Below the pieces are notes generated by a model, which worked only from the letters and a program-made list of their open reading frames with translations, was not told the origin of the DNA and did no database searches. This document shows, piece by piece, positions 1 to 8,963 of a stretch of 64,000 bases of DNA. Made by a program: the position numbers and the translations under genes. Every line of letters starts with the position of its first letter. The first letter of the stretch is position 1. Origin of the DNA: an uncultured Eggerthellaceae bacterium (GTDB lineage: Bacteria; Actinomycetota; Coriobacteriia; Coriobacteriales; Eggerthellaceae); NCBI GenBank assembly GCA_934617425.1, contig CAKTUD010000007.1, positions 1 through 64,000 of the forward strand, in the 5' to 3' direction.

Positions 1-1
1 C

Positions 2-618
2 GACCAGGCTGCCTTTGAAGCAATCTACTCCGCCGACGCAGAGAAGTTCATCCAGGACTCCAACGTAACCCAGAATCTCATCTATTTCTGCGGCCGAATC
101 GACAAGACGAAGCTGACGGCCGACCAGCTGCGCGACGCCATCGAGCGTCTGATGGTCATCGGCATCAAGCTCGACAAAGAGGATGACGCCCAGCGCATCT
201 TCGAAAGCCTCAACTCGACTGGCCTTGACCTCAACGAGGGGGACAAGATCCGCAACTTCATCCTCATGGGCCTGGACGCCCAAATGCAGGAAGAATATTA
301 CGAGCGGTACTGGAACGAGATTGAGAAGAACACCGGCTACGACGTAAGCTCCTTTGCCCGCGATTGGCTTGCCGCCGTCCGCAGGAAGACCCCCGCAATC
401 AAGAAAGTCTATTCTGCGTTTAAGGACTATGTAAAAGCGGAGGCATTCGATACGAAAGTCCTACTTGAGGAGCTTCTTAAGTACTCAAAGCATTACAAGG
501 CGATCAACGCCGCTGATTCCGGAAACCATAGGCTTGATGCGGTTTTGAGGCGGCGGGCATTGCCCGATCAGAGCTTCTGATTGAGTTGTACAAGTCGAAG
601 ATCGATGATCCGTCATAG
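2..618 (+). pseudogene. DUF262 (GmrSD N-domain type) protein, truncated and frameshifted
   Basis: The reading frame is open from the left edge of the window, so the N-terminus lies outside. It contains the DUF262 signature block FESLNSTGLDLNEGDKIRNF, typical of the N-terminal ParB/Srx-like domain of GmrS/GmrD-type IV restriction proteins, usually followed by a DUF1524 His-Me nuclease domain. The frame stops at 580. A second frame, open from about 541 to 618, continues with plausible residues (GFEAAGIARSELLIELYK), which points to a one-base frameshift near 540. No DUF1524 domain follows, so the gene is both frameshifted and truncated. Family assignment is fairly sure; loss of function is inferred from the missing C-terminal half. 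Confidence 0.75.
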
Positions 619-860
619 CTGCAAGGGTTTGTAGAGGCTTCTCTACCCTGCCTTTACAGCATCACAGCATCACCAGCCGTTACCTAATAGTTGGGAACAA
701 ATTATGTAATTTAAAGAAATAAGGGGTGGATTAACTGATTTTCTCTATTCAGCCCAATTTTGGTTTTCTAAAATCGGGCAACTAGAATCGAGCTATTTGC
801 ATTACTTGCTTAAATTCAAAATCACCAGCTTCAGCATTGGCCAAGAAGGTGACGAGATCA

Positions 861-2945
861 TTGAAAGAACGAATCAAGGCGCTGTTCCTTTTTGCAGCGT
901 TGGCAGTTTGCATTGTGATTTTGCCGCAGACCGCCTTTGCGGTAGAGCAAACAACTATCGAAGCGAGCAACAGCTCCGAATTCGACGATGCGGTAAGCAT
1001 CGTCAACGCCGCAACAAGCGGCGAATACTCCATCAAGCTTACTGGCGACATCGAGATTGGAGATGCTTCCTTCAACGGAGCATGTCCAACCACCATCCTT
1101 GGCAACGGGCACACGATCATCCTTGGCCAGTACGGGTCTCTTCATGTGCAGTCCGGCTCACAGCTTAGCTTGGGCGCGCAAAACGGCAGCGACACCCTGA
1201 AAATCAGCGGTGGCGACAAGCAAAGCAACGACGTACCCGGGCTGCTGAACATTGCAGGCTTCTGCAACATGTATCCCGGCGTAACCATCGCCGACCGCAA
1301 AGGCGACAACTACTTCGGCGGCGGTGTAACCGTCAACGGCGGCAAATTCCACATGTACGGCGGAGCCATCGAAAACTGCGGCATCACCAGCGGTTCCATG
1401 TGCTACGGCGGAGGCGTTGCGGTGGTCTACGGCGGCTCATTCATCATGGACGGCGGCGTGATCACCAATTGTTTTGCCACATCTAGCTTCAAAGCCGCAG
1501 AATACGGGATGGATTCCCGAATCGTCACCTCTTCCGGTGGCGGTGTATTTGTTTCTGGCGGATCTACATTCATTATGAATGATGGGGAGATTTCCCGCAA
1601 CAGAGCCAGCGAAATGGGCGGCGGCATCGCCGTCGTTGCATCCATCGACGAAATCAGCAATGGCGGATTCGGCAATCTTGAAAGCTCCGCGCAAATCCTT
1701 GGCGGCACTGTTTTCGGAAACGAAGCTAATGACGGTGCGGGCATTTTTGCTTCTGCGTACTACTACGCTGCGGCATGGGGCATTTGCGCCGACGTCCCAA
1801 ACGTGGGCGCGGCAGAAAACCCCGGTTTGTTCGTGAAGAATGCCCAAATCAGCAATAACAACGCGAATCAAGACGAGGGTTATGGCGGGGGCATGCTTAT
1901 AGTAATGCTGAAGTCTCCTGCTAAAGCGGAAATCGACAATTCTCTGATAAAATCAAACAGCGCTGCCGTAGGAGGCGGCGTGATGTCGTACGGCTATTAC
2001 ACCAACCTAACCATCAACTCTTGCATCATTACCGAGAACAATGCCGTCAACTACGGCGGAGGATTCGGCGCAGAATCGAATACCGGTCAGGATGCGGGCA
2101 CCGCTATCACCAATACCAAATTGCACAACAACAATGCCAGCAAAGCGGCTTCCGACATCTATTTGAACGAATCCCCTCTGAAATTGAGCCAATCGCAGAA
2201 CACGAACTTCCAGTATCTGGGCAAACCAGATGACGTCACCGGAATGAACATCGATGGCTGGTATACAGACGATGAAGACCTGCGCTTCGCCGATCAATCC
2301 AAAGATCAACGAAGCGGGATCACTGGAAATCTCGAGATTAGCTCTAATGGTAAAGCATGTTTGATCGCAGCAGCAAACCCGTCGCTCGTGAAAATTTCGT
2401 TCACGAGCGACGATGGAAACCGGTTGTACAGCGAGAGCTGGTATCCCGTCGGCACTAAAGCTGAGCTGATCCAGGTGCCTACGCCTACCAAGCCATCAGA
2501 CGACATGTACGACTACGTATTCGATTCCTGGACTCCGAACATCGCCGATGCAATCGAAGACGTCGTCTACAAAGCGCAGTTCAAGAAGATCCCCAAGGGA
2601 AATCGAATCGATCCCGACAACGGCGACAACGACGGCCAAAAGCCAGGCAACGGCGACAACGAAGACGGCCAGAAACCCGAGCCCGGCGCTGGCAACAGCG
2701 GCTGCAACCAACCTGATAATGACGATAAAGACCTCGGCGCGGACAATAACGGCGATGGGCAGTCAAACGAAAACAACGAAAACCACAACATCAATGCGGC
2801 TGGCAACGGCAATGCAACCTATGCTGAAAACGCCACCCCCGCAACGGGTGACACAGCCGATTCACTTGCAAGCGCCTCTGTGCTGATCACTTGCTGCGCC
2901 CTTGCAATTGCAATTATCGCCCAGAGGAAGAGAATCAACCTGTAA
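861..2945 (+). CDS. Secreted beta-helix surface protein with C-terminal anchor
   Basis: A Sec signal peptide (basic KERIK, then a hydrophobic stretch ending near QTAFA) is followed by a long glycine/asparagine-rich region. Its short repeats of the GGG-V-x-GG-x-F-x-M-x-GG type (about residues 140-430) suggest a right-handed parallel beta-helix like those of polymorphic adhesins. Residues near 490-570 resemble an InlB/Flg_new-type beta-grasp repeat (VKISFTSDDGN, then VFDSW and YKAQF). An acidic N/D/G-rich stalk follows, then TPATGD, a hydrophobic helix and a basic tail (RKR), a variant sortase sorting signal. I chose the TTG at 861 because AAGGTGA (846-852) is an ideal ribosome binding site 8 bases upstream; the in-frame TTG at 837 has none. 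Probably a wall-anchored adhesin; the ligand is unknown. Confidence 0.85.
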   Translation: MKERIKALFLFAALAVCIVILPQTAFAVEQTTIEASNSSEFDDAVSIVNAATSGEYSIKLTGDIEIGDASFNGACPTTILGNGHTIILGQYGSLHVQSGSQLSLGAQNGSDTLKISGGDKQSNDVPGLLNIAGFCNMYPGVTIADRKGDNYFGGGVTVNGGKFHMYGGAIENCGITSGSMCYGGGVAVVYGGSFIMDGGVITNCFATSSFKAAEYGMDSRIVTSSGGGVFVSGGSTFIMNDGEISRNRASEMGGGIAVVASIDEISNGGFGNLESSAQILGGTVFGNEANDGAGIFASAYYYAAAWGICADVPNVGAAENPGLFVKNAQISNNNANQDEGYGGGMLIVMLKSPAKAEIDNSLIKSNSAAVGGGVMSYGYYTNLTINSCIITENNAVNYGGGFGAESNTGQDAGTAITNTKLHNNNASKAASDIYLNESPLKLSQSQNTNFQYLGKPDDVTGMNIDGWYTDDEDLRFADQSKDQRSGITGNLEISSNGKACLIAAANPSLVKISFTSDDGNRLYSESWYPVGTKAELIQVPTPTKPSDDMYDYVFDSWTPNIADAIEDVVYKAQFKKIPKGNRIDPDNGDNDGQKPGNGDNEDGQKPEPGAGNSGCNQPDNDDKDLGADNNGDGQSNENNENHNINAAGNGNATYAENATPATGDTADSLASASVLITCCALAIAIIAQRKRINL

Positions 2946-3149
2946 CCGACCAGATTCCGATACCAGCATCAAGCAGCTGACCTCATTTACTGAGTTATCT
3001 GGCTTTCCGTCCTGTTCGCACTAATGGCGGTAAACGAGCTGAGACGCACCTCCCTGCGTGCAAGCAAGTGCACGCATCTGGTGCCGCGCCAGGAACCCGT
3101 CGATCTCGGCCGTGAGCTCTTTTGCCAGCATTCGCGCATCGCCGCAGCG

Positions 3150-3536
3150 CTATTCCGCGATCTTCGCAGGCGCGGTCGGAACGTGGAAGCCGATGAGCCA
3201 GAACAGGAACACGGCCACGCAGCTCAGAATCGCCCACACCAAAGGACGCGCCATCACGATTGCGCTCACCAACATAATGGCGTAGGAAACGCCCAGAATG
3301 GTTGCCTTTTTGCGAATGGGAACTCCTGCATCGGAGTTGATGGGCTCGACGTAGACCTTGTAAACCTTCGTTGAAGCCAGCCAGTCGTTCAGGCGCTGCG
3401 AACTACGCGAGAAAAGAAATGCCGCCGCAAGCAAAAGCGGCGTTGTGGGCAGCACAGGTAAAAACGCACCGGCAACGCCCAAGGCGACGCACAGACAGCC
3501 AACGGAGACAAACACAGCTTTCTTGAGGGGGTTCAT
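3150..3536 (-). CDS. YbaN/DUF454 family inner-membrane protein
   Basis: A 128-residue protein starting at MNPLKKAVFVSVGCLCVALG, with GAAGAA-type spacing of small hydrophobic segments and the family's characteristic FLPVLPTTPLLL stretch followed by the FSRSS-x-RLNDWL motif. Three or four membrane helices are visible. Length matches the DUF454 family (about 125 residues). The start was placed at 3536 because GAAGGAA lies just upstream; the open frame runs on to 3791 but overlaps the LysR relic. It lies 83 bases downstream of that relic on the same strand. The biochemical role of the family is not established. Confidence 0.88.
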   Translation of the reverse strand: MNPLKKAVFVSVGCLCVALGVAGAFLPVLPTTPLLLAAAFLFSRSSQRLNDWLASTKVYKVYVEPINSDAGVPIRKKATILGVSYAIMLVSAIVMARPLVWAILSCVAVFLFWLIGFHVPTAPAKIAE

Positions 3537-3619
3537 GGATATTCCTTCGCTCTCTCTCCGTGAGCAAGCTGAAGAACGTGCAGATAGAATCACTGCTGAG
3601 GTAGGAGGTACCCCGCCTT

Positions 3620-4499
3620 CTATTTCGCTGAAAGAAGCTTGATGAAATCGGCGACTTCGCTGCTGGGATTTTGGGTGTAGACGATGCCGAAAGGCATTCG
3701 ATAGTCCCATTCCATCGGCAAGGTAGCAACAGCCGGATGTACATCTTGCCATACATCGAGCGTTTCCATGACAACGCCTTCGCGATCGCACTCGTTGAAA
3801 ATGTCCGCATCGTAAAAATAAGGTGCATCCACAATTTCGATGCCAGGATGACGCTCCGCGATTTCCTGTCTCATGCGATCGATGACGAACGAGTCGCCCT
3901 CGCGCACAAGCATAAGCTTCCTGCCTTTCAGGTCATCCCAGGTAAGGCGAGCTTTGCTCGCAAGTTCGTCGGTCCGGGCAACGGCGATGCAGCACTCCCA
4001 GGTGCCAAGCACCAAAACGCTACGATGCTCTACGAAGGCGCGTGATCCGACGGGCCCCACGATGCAGTCGGCATCCCGACCAAGGGTGTCGATGGTTTTT
4101 CGTAAAAAGACCTCGTCGTCCGAAAAAGGAACGATCTCGATGCGATACGGGATAGCACTCCCCTTGCGTGCAACAAGATCCATGATCGGCTTGCACGGCC
4201 GCAGAAGAGACGTGCCCACCCGTATCACTCGCTGGTCTTGCCGAGAAACCCGGCGAAGCGTCGCAAGCGCGGCGTCTTCGGCCACGCTGAGCCGTTCGCA
4301 TCTCGTTTGAACATCGCCCCTGCGTCCGTCAACGCCGCCCCGCGCGCAGAACGCTCGAATAGTTTCACGCCGACCTCAGCCTCAAGGGAGTCGATCTGCT
4401 TCATGACGGACACCGCGGAAAGGAAAAGCGCCTTGGAAGCTTTCGTGAAGCTGCCCGACCCCGCACCGCAAGAAAGGTGCGCACCCTGTTATCGATCAA
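3620..4499 (-). pseudogene. LysR-family transcriptional regulator, two frameshifts
   Basis: Three consecutive reading frames on the minus strand add up to one LysR protein. A TTG start at 4499 preceded by AAAGGAG gives MIDNRVRTFLAV. A different frame then gives GSFTKASKALFLSAVSVMKQ followed by IDSLEAEVGVKLFERSARG, the winged HTH. The third frame, from about 4305, gives RLSVAEDAALATLRR and then the whole substrate-binding domain (VGTSLLRP to the end at 3620). The breaks lie near 4465 and 4305. Each is a one-base problem, so either the gene is recently dead or the assembly has indel errors here. The effector is unknown. Confidence 0.8.
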
Positions 4500-4709
4500 A
4501 CCCACCGTCGCTCCTTTGCATTAACTGCGAGCTAATTAGCCCCCATATCACCCTTCAAAACGCTCTCCAACAGAAAGCGACAAAACCCCAGGTAGAATTA
4601 GCATTTTCGGTCAACAGCCGCAAGACTCGACAACGCTCGGTAACGCTCCGAGCAGGATTATTCGTACCGGAATTCGTACAACCCCCAGCCGCCGGAACGC
4701 CATCAATGT

Positions 4710-4994
4710 TCAAACAAAGCGGCGTCCCGCAATCGAGGAACGCCGCTTCCAGTTAAGGCCTTGATTGGGTCTCAGCCATCGAACAGGAACTCGATGGCAA
4801 GAGCGACCGAGCTCCGCCATCACGGGCGAGAGCACCGCCATGACGAGGGCCACGCACACGGCCCGCCACGTCGGGTCGAGCACCGCGCAGCCCATCAGCA
4901 GGTCGACGTTCGCCACGACAACGCCGAGCACGCCCTGCACAACCGTGCGCAGCAGGCGCCAGCCCCACTCGTTGCTGTTGAGAAACTCGCTCAC
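4710..4994 (-). CDS. Phage holin-like small membrane protein
   Basis: GTG start at 4994 overlapping the stop of the preceding gene (GTGA), so the two are translationally coupled. The 94 residues begin SEFLNSNEWGWRLLRTVVQG and contain two hydrophobic stretches (VLGVVVANVDLL and AVCVALVMAVLSPVMAEL) joined by a short loop, the layout of small phage holins. The C-terminal 30 residues are basic and may be altered by a late frameshift. Position after an XhlA-like gene supports a lysis role; sequence alone does not prove it. Confidence 0.6.
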   Translation of the reverse strand: MSEFLNSNEWGWRLLRTVVQGVLGVVVANVDLLMGCAVLDPTWRAVCVALVMAVLSPVMAELGRSCHRVPVRWLRPNQGLNWKRRSSIAGRRFV

Positions 4995-5218
4995 TTCCCG
5001 CCCCTCTCCTCCAGCGCGTCCACGTCGCGCCTGACCACGGCCATGTCCTGCTCGAGGCGGTACGTCCGCTCCACGAGGCAGTTGTGCTTCTCGACGCGCC
5101 GCGACAGCTCGTCGATCTTGACCTCCATCACCGCGCGGCTGCGCGAGTTGGAGAGCACGACGCCCGCGAGCGTCACCGCGCCGCCGATGAGCGCCACAAC
5201 GATCGATTCCATCGACAC
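4991..5218 (-). CDS. Phage XhlA-like / DUF7365-type protein with coiled coil
   Basis: A 75-residue protein with one N-terminal membrane helix (ESIVVALIGGAVTLAGVVL) followed by NSRSRAVMEVKIDELSRRVE and a heptad-rich stretch to residue 70. Proteins of this shape with the phrase RVEKHN-x-x-VERTY-x-LEQ are common in the lysis cassettes of phages of Gram-positive bacteria, next to the holin. The downstream holin-like gene overlaps by four bases. Function is inferred from architecture and neighbours. Confidence 0.65.
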   Translation of the reverse strand: MSMESIVVALIGGAVTLAGVVLSNSRSRAVMEVKIDELSRRVEKHNCLVERTYRLEQDMAVVRRDVDALEERGGK

Positions 5219-5259
5219 CCCCTGATTCCTCGGGTTTCATCTGCCAGGCAAATCATCCG

Positions 5260-5287
5260 TTGCGGTCACAAAAACGGCAACTAAAAT
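5260..5287 (+). promoter_or_regulatory. Predicted promoter of the nuclease fusion gene
   Basis: TTGCGG at 5260-5265 and TAAAAT at 5282-5287 are separated by 16 bases, a good sigma-70-type arrangement. A strong AAAGGAG ribosome binding site follows just before the ATG at 5315. An independent promoter fits a cargo gene expressed from a silent or decayed prophage. Confidence 0.5.
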
Positions 5288-5314
5288 GAAGGCAGTCTTG
5301 AGAAAGGAGTCGCA

Positions 5315-7141
5315 ATGAGGTTCGAGAAGATCAGCGTCGATCCAAGCAAATACGTCGTCCTTGACGTGGAGACGAACGGCCTGCGGAGCCAGGAGGACGA
5401 CCTGCTGTCGATTTCCATGTTCAAGCCCGACGACAACAAAGCCTACGAGCGGTTCCTCCCTCTCGACCTGAACTCCTGCATCCCAGAGGAAATAACCCAG
5501 ATCAACGGGATTACCAAGAAGACCCTCAGAGGGAAGAAGCCTCTCTCCCAAGAAGAGGTGAGTGTCCTGTTCGAAGAGTTCGACCTGGCAAACAGGACGA
5601 TTCTTCATTACGGCGCTTTGGACGAGCGTTTCGTGAGGCGATATTTCGAGAGAAACGGCCTTTCTGGCTTTGAGCGGATGCACTTCTTCAACTTCAAGAA
5701 ATTGATCTGCTCATCCAAGTTTTCCGATGGCAGTATCACCAAAGACAATCTCTGCAATATGTTCGGGATAGGGGGCGCCACTCAGGTCCACTCCAGCTTG
5801 AACGACTGCATACTGGAATGGAAGCTATTCGAGGCAATCGACGGAAGGCACCTGCTGGTCACGAGGTCTGGCCTCAAGAACCTCGTGTTCGCCCTCAATG
5901 AGGACTACATCGTTCCCATCAGCTACCTGTCTACGCATCCCAACCTTTCGAAGCTCTTTGACAGGCCCTTCATTGCCTGCGAATCGGAAGTGGTCGCAAA
6001 GCTTTCGATAGACCCCGAGGGAATCAAGAAGTTCCCCACCAACTTTACCGGGATGACGATCGAGCACCTGATCAACACGATGATCGACGCAAACAAAGCC
6101 GACGGCCTCGAGCGTCTCATCGAAAACAAGAAGAAGCTCGAGCTTCTGGGCGAAATCGATCCGTTTGCGGACATCGTCCCCATGAGTTTCAACCAAGACG
6201 GCACAGTCACCGCCACAAGGGAGAAGGACAAGCAGCTCGAGCGAGAGATCAACGCCGTAAACGAAAAGTTGAAAAAGAGGCTGGAGCCATTTGTCAAATA
6301 TGTGCTGAGAGGCGAGATCCTCGGTGAAGGTACAGTCGCCTCCCAGGAGCTTGTAGTCGAAGAGGACCTCGGGATTCTGGCCCTATGCGACCTCTCGACA
6401 AAGGACGCGGTGCTGGAGATAAAGGGGTACGGCGCCAAGCCAGAGGACGTGGCGGAGCAGCTGTACTACGAGGCAAACGGAAGAAAGGCGTATCTGCTCG
6501 CATTCAATTGGGAGTTCGACGAGCACTATGAGCTAAAAGGCGTTGAACTAATCGTATACAGGGTTGACCCACACCCCGGGAGAAAACCGAGCAAGAGGCG
6601 AGACAAGGCGGTCGAAACGCTGTCAAAGGCGGCCGAGCCCCTTGGCATCGAGCTGGTCGAATACGAATCGTCAACCCTTCCGATAAAAGTGAGATGCAAG
6701 ACCTGCGGCAACGAGTGGGAGGAGACCTATCCTCGCCTCAGGGCCGGTAGAGCCCAGTGCCCCATATGCCAGCCGAAAGCGGAGCAAAGGAAGCCAAAAC
6801 AGGGCAAGGGCGCGAGATACGCAGCCAGGGTCTTAGAGAGGAGCGGCGGGGTCATTTCGGTCAGGGCCGAGGAGTACAAGGGGGCCAAGGAGAATATCGA
6901 GGCCACCTGCAATTCATGCGGATACAAATGGGCCATCAGGGCGGACCATTTGACAGAGCGGCCCAGATGCCCGAGGTGCAGGAGGGGCGGTTGCTCACGC
7001 CAGTCCCCAGCCCACGCCGCCACATCCCGCCGCCCACACAAGTCTCACGGGCAGCGCGCACCCCGGCAGCCGGCGCAGGAAGGACGTCTGCGCCGTCTGC
7101 CGGGGTGCCCATTTCAACCGGCGCGCCCTATCCGGCCGTGA
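5315..7141 (+). CDS. DEDDh exonuclease - PD-(D/E)XK-like nuclease - double zinc-ribbon fusion
   Basis: Residues 10-180 form a DnaQ-like DEDDh 3'-5' exonuclease: D17 and E19 in VLDVETNG, D103 in HYGALDERF, H159 and D164 in HSSLNDC. Residues about 325-415 look like a PD-(D/E)XK nuclease core: D359 in GILALCDL, E368 and K370 in VLEIKG, then a helix with Q382 in AEQLYYEANG, as in RecB/Cas4-like nucleases. Two zinc ribbons follow, C461-C464/C482-C485 and C532-C535/C552-C555. From about residue 560 the sequence turns into Arg/Pro/Ala-rich readthrough that overlaps the opposing phage tail gene by 14 bases, so the true C-terminus was probably lost at the junction. The gene opposes the phage genes around it and has its own promoter. 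A role in DNA degradation is likely; an anti-phage role is inference. Confidence 0.8.
   Translation: MRFEKISVDPSKYVVLDVETNGLRSQEDDLLSISMFKPDDNKAYERFLPLDLNSCIPEEITQINGITKKTLRGKKPLSQEEVSVLFEEFDLANRTILHYGALDERFVRRYFERNGLSGFERMHFFNFKKLICSSKFSDGSITKDNLCNMFGIGGATQVHSSLNDCILEWKLFEAIDGRHLLVTRSGLKNLVFALNEDYIVPISYLSTHPNLSKLFDRPFIACESEVVAKLSIDPEGIKKFPTNFTGMTIEHLINTMIDANKADGLERLIENKKKLELLGEIDPFADIVPMSFNQDGTVTATREKDKQLEREINAVNEKLKKRLEPFVKYVLRGEILGEGTVASQELVVEEDLGILALCDLSTKDAVLEIKGYGAKPEDVAEQLYYEANGRKAYLLAFNWEFDEHYELKGVELIVYRVDPHPGRKPSKRRDKAVETLSKAAEPLGIELVEYESSTLPIKVRCKTCGNEWEETYPRLRAGRAQCPICQPKAEQRKPKQGKGARYAARVLERSGGVISVRAEEYKGAKENIEATCNSCGYKWAIRADHLTERPRCPRCRRGGCSRQSPAHAATSRRPHKSHGQRAPRQPAQEGRLRRLPGCPFQPARPIRP
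6936..7112 (-). pseudogene. Possible small phage ORF remnant downstream of the tail gene
   Basis: A 58-codon minus-strand frame (start MGTPADGADVLPAPAAGVRA) begins 16 bases after the tail gene stop, where small tail-associated proteins usually lie. Its last part runs antisense through the zinc-ribbon end of the nuclease gene, so it would be truncated by that junction. No clear ribosome binding site. Could be chance. Confidence 0.25.
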
Positions 7142-8107
7142 GGTATCCCGGCGACCCCTCGGCATCCACCCGCATCATCGCGTACCCTGCGTTGCCGGAG
7201 TCGAACGCCGTCCCGTTGCCGCCCACGAGCGCCTTGCACCCGTAGAACGTCTGCGAGCCCGCGCACCCCTTCGGAAGGGCCCACGACGCGTCCACCAGGA
7301 TCGTCGCGAGCGACGCGCAGGAGGAGAACGTGTAGGACAGGCTCGAGAGCGAGCCGGGGTCCAAGCCTCGCAGGTCGATGGACGTCAGCGCGGAGCACGT
7401 GCTGAACGCGTAGTTCATGCACGACACGCCGCGAAGCCTCAAGAGCCCCTCGACCGACTCCAGCGCCGTGCACCCGTAGAGCACGCTCGCGGACTTCTTG
7501 ATCGTGGAGGGGTCGAACGATGTCGCCGCGATGGTGCGCAGCTCTTGATGCCCGCGCTCTTGAGCGACGAGTCCAGCCGCACCGTCTTGACCTGGGCCCT
7601 CACGCCCCTCCAGGGCCGCGCGTCGGCCGAGGCGTACCCGGCCGGGTCCACGTCGAACACCTGCACGACGGCAGCTCCGACGGCGGATCGGCGCGAGTCC
7701 AGGTAGTTGAACTCCATGACCCCTCCCTCAAGCAGCAGCGCGCGCACCTTGAGGCCCGAGCCCCATTCGAGCGCGAGGATCGCCGCCATGGCCTGCGCGG
7801 CCGTCCTGCTCACGAGCTGCGCCTCCTCGATGAAGTCGCACAGGCACTCGCAGACGGAGGACTCCGCGTAGACGTGCGTGGGCATCCCCAGGGGCTCGTC
7901 GGTGCGAACCACCTCGTGCTCGCGCCACACGCCGTCCTCGGGGTCGAGCCACACGAGGCGGTCGCCCTTCCCGGGCGCCATGGGGCAGTCGAACTCGATC
8001 GTGTCCTCGCCGCCGAGCTCCTCGGCGTGCGTGACGGCGCCCACCGTCGGAAGGATGCCCAGGCGCCCCTCGAAGCGGTCGAACAGGTGAAGCGTCGCCG
8101 CCGCCAT
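7128..8107 (-). pseudogene. Phage tail/minor structural protein with DUF285-like C-terminus, frameshifted
   Basis: The start at 8107 (MAATLHLFDRFEGRLG) has AGAGGTGG just upstream. The N-terminal 190 residues resemble the N-domain of siphophage tail endopeptidase/minor structural proteins (ECLCDFIEEAQLVSRTAAQA region). Near 7540 the frame changes: the first frame runs into low-complexity Arg/Ser residues, while another continues ELRTIAATSFDPSTIKKSAS and then repeats such as LYGCTALESVEG, YAFSTCSALTSI and YTFSSCASLATI. These are BspA/DUF285-type leucine-poor repeats found at the ends of phage receptor-binding proteins. It ends with YLTAG at 7128. One base change would restore a single protein of about 325 residues. 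Confidence 0.7.
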
Positions 8108-8160
8108 CAGGCCCACCTCTCGTAGAAGCTCACAACATGGGACGAGCATCCGGAGAATCG

Positions 8161-8220
8161 CAGGGGCCGGGCATGTCGTCACGTCATACGCAATGCGCGT
8201 GACGACTCGCCCGACCCCTG
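8161..8220. repeat. Long imperfect inverted repeat
   Basis: Arms 8162-8183 and 8198-8219 match at 19 of 22 positions around a 14-base loop (core GTCGTCACG / CGTGACGAC). It lies between the flavin reductase gene and the start of the prophage relic. No U-run follows on either strand, so it is not a standard terminator. Confidence 0.6.
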
Positions 8221-8284
8221 TCACAGTGACATGAGAAGCGTCCCTTTCCCTTCCTTTGTCACCTTCGCGGCGCAGTGAAGCGCG

Positions 8285-8845
8285 TTACATGAAGGCCTTG
8301 CCTGCGCTCCATGCGTTGCCGACTTCTTCGCCCACGACGCGATAGATGCGGCGGGTGCTGTCGTAGACGATCGGGCGCATCTTGCCGAAGTCAACACGGC
8401 CCGCATCGTCGAGCACCGACTCATCCACGCGCGTGTTCACGATCTTGCCGACGAAGCGCTTCTCACCCTGCCAATCCTGAACGGCAACGACCTCGCACTC
8501 CATCGTGAGCGGGAATTCCTCGATCACCGGCGCGTCCACGTGCTCCGACCTCACGAACGTCAGCCCGCTTGCGGCAGCTTTATCCACGTTGCGGCCGGTC
8601 GCGATGCCGAAATAATCGGCCTGCGCCACGCGCGCCGCGTCGGCAGGCGCTACCGTGAAGGCGCCGCGCGCGATGATGTTGTCGGTGGTCTTGTGGTCGC
8701 CGATGTTGATGCAGATCTCGTCGCGCGTGCATTCGCCGCCCCACGCCACGTTCATGGCATTCGGCACCCCGTCTTCACCATAGCTACCTACGATGAACAC
8801 CGATTGGGGGAACAGCTCGCCCACGGCTCCTAAATCCTTCTTCAT
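8285..8845 (-). CDS. Flavin reductase family (FMN-binding split-barrel) protein
   Basis: A 186-residue protein with the split-barrel flavin reductase pattern: PQSVFIVGSYGEDGVPNAMN, then WGGECTRDEICINI near residue 40 and FTVAPADAARVAQADYFG near residue 70. Related proteins bind FMN and act as NAD(P)H:flavin oxidoreductases or flavoredoxins. The start at 8845 has AAAGGACG upstream. It is divergent from an HxlR regulator across 118 bases; such pairs are commonly co-regulated, the HxlR protein sensing electrophile or redox stress. The intergenic region has a vestigial copy at 17345-17476. Confidence 0.88.
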   Translation of the reverse strand: MKKDLGAVGELFPQSVFIVGSYGEDGVPNAMNVAWGGECTRDEICINIGDHKTTDNIIARGAFTVAPADAARVAQADYFGIATGRNVDKAAASGLTFVRSEHVDAPVIEEFPLTMECEVVAVQDWQGEKRFVGKIVNTRVDESVLDDAGRVDFGKMRPIVYDSTRRIYRVVGEEVGNAWSAGKAFM

Positions 8846-8963
8846 GATCGCGTCCTTTCGCTCGCATCGCATAGCCTGACATAAACCCGCATTTAGTATC
8901 ATGCTTACAAATAGCGAAAACCAGTACCAACATCAATGCCAGTTACTTACCGAAAGGAGAGCG

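Larger units (their letters stand above)
4710..8107 (-). mobile_element. Prophage relic (tail and lysis modules) carrying a nuclease gene
   Basis: On the minus strand the order tail structural gene (8107-7128), XhlA-like small protein (5218-4991) and holin-like protein (4994-4710) matches the tail-to-lysis segment of siphophages of Gram-positive bacteria. No integrase, capsid, terminase or endolysin is present and the tail gene is frameshifted, so this is a remnant. The tail genes look richer in GC than their surroundings. The segment is interrupted by a plus-strand gene with its own promoter (5315-7141), placed as cargo (a moron) would be. The exact boundaries and attachment sites could not be determined. 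Confidence 0.65.
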
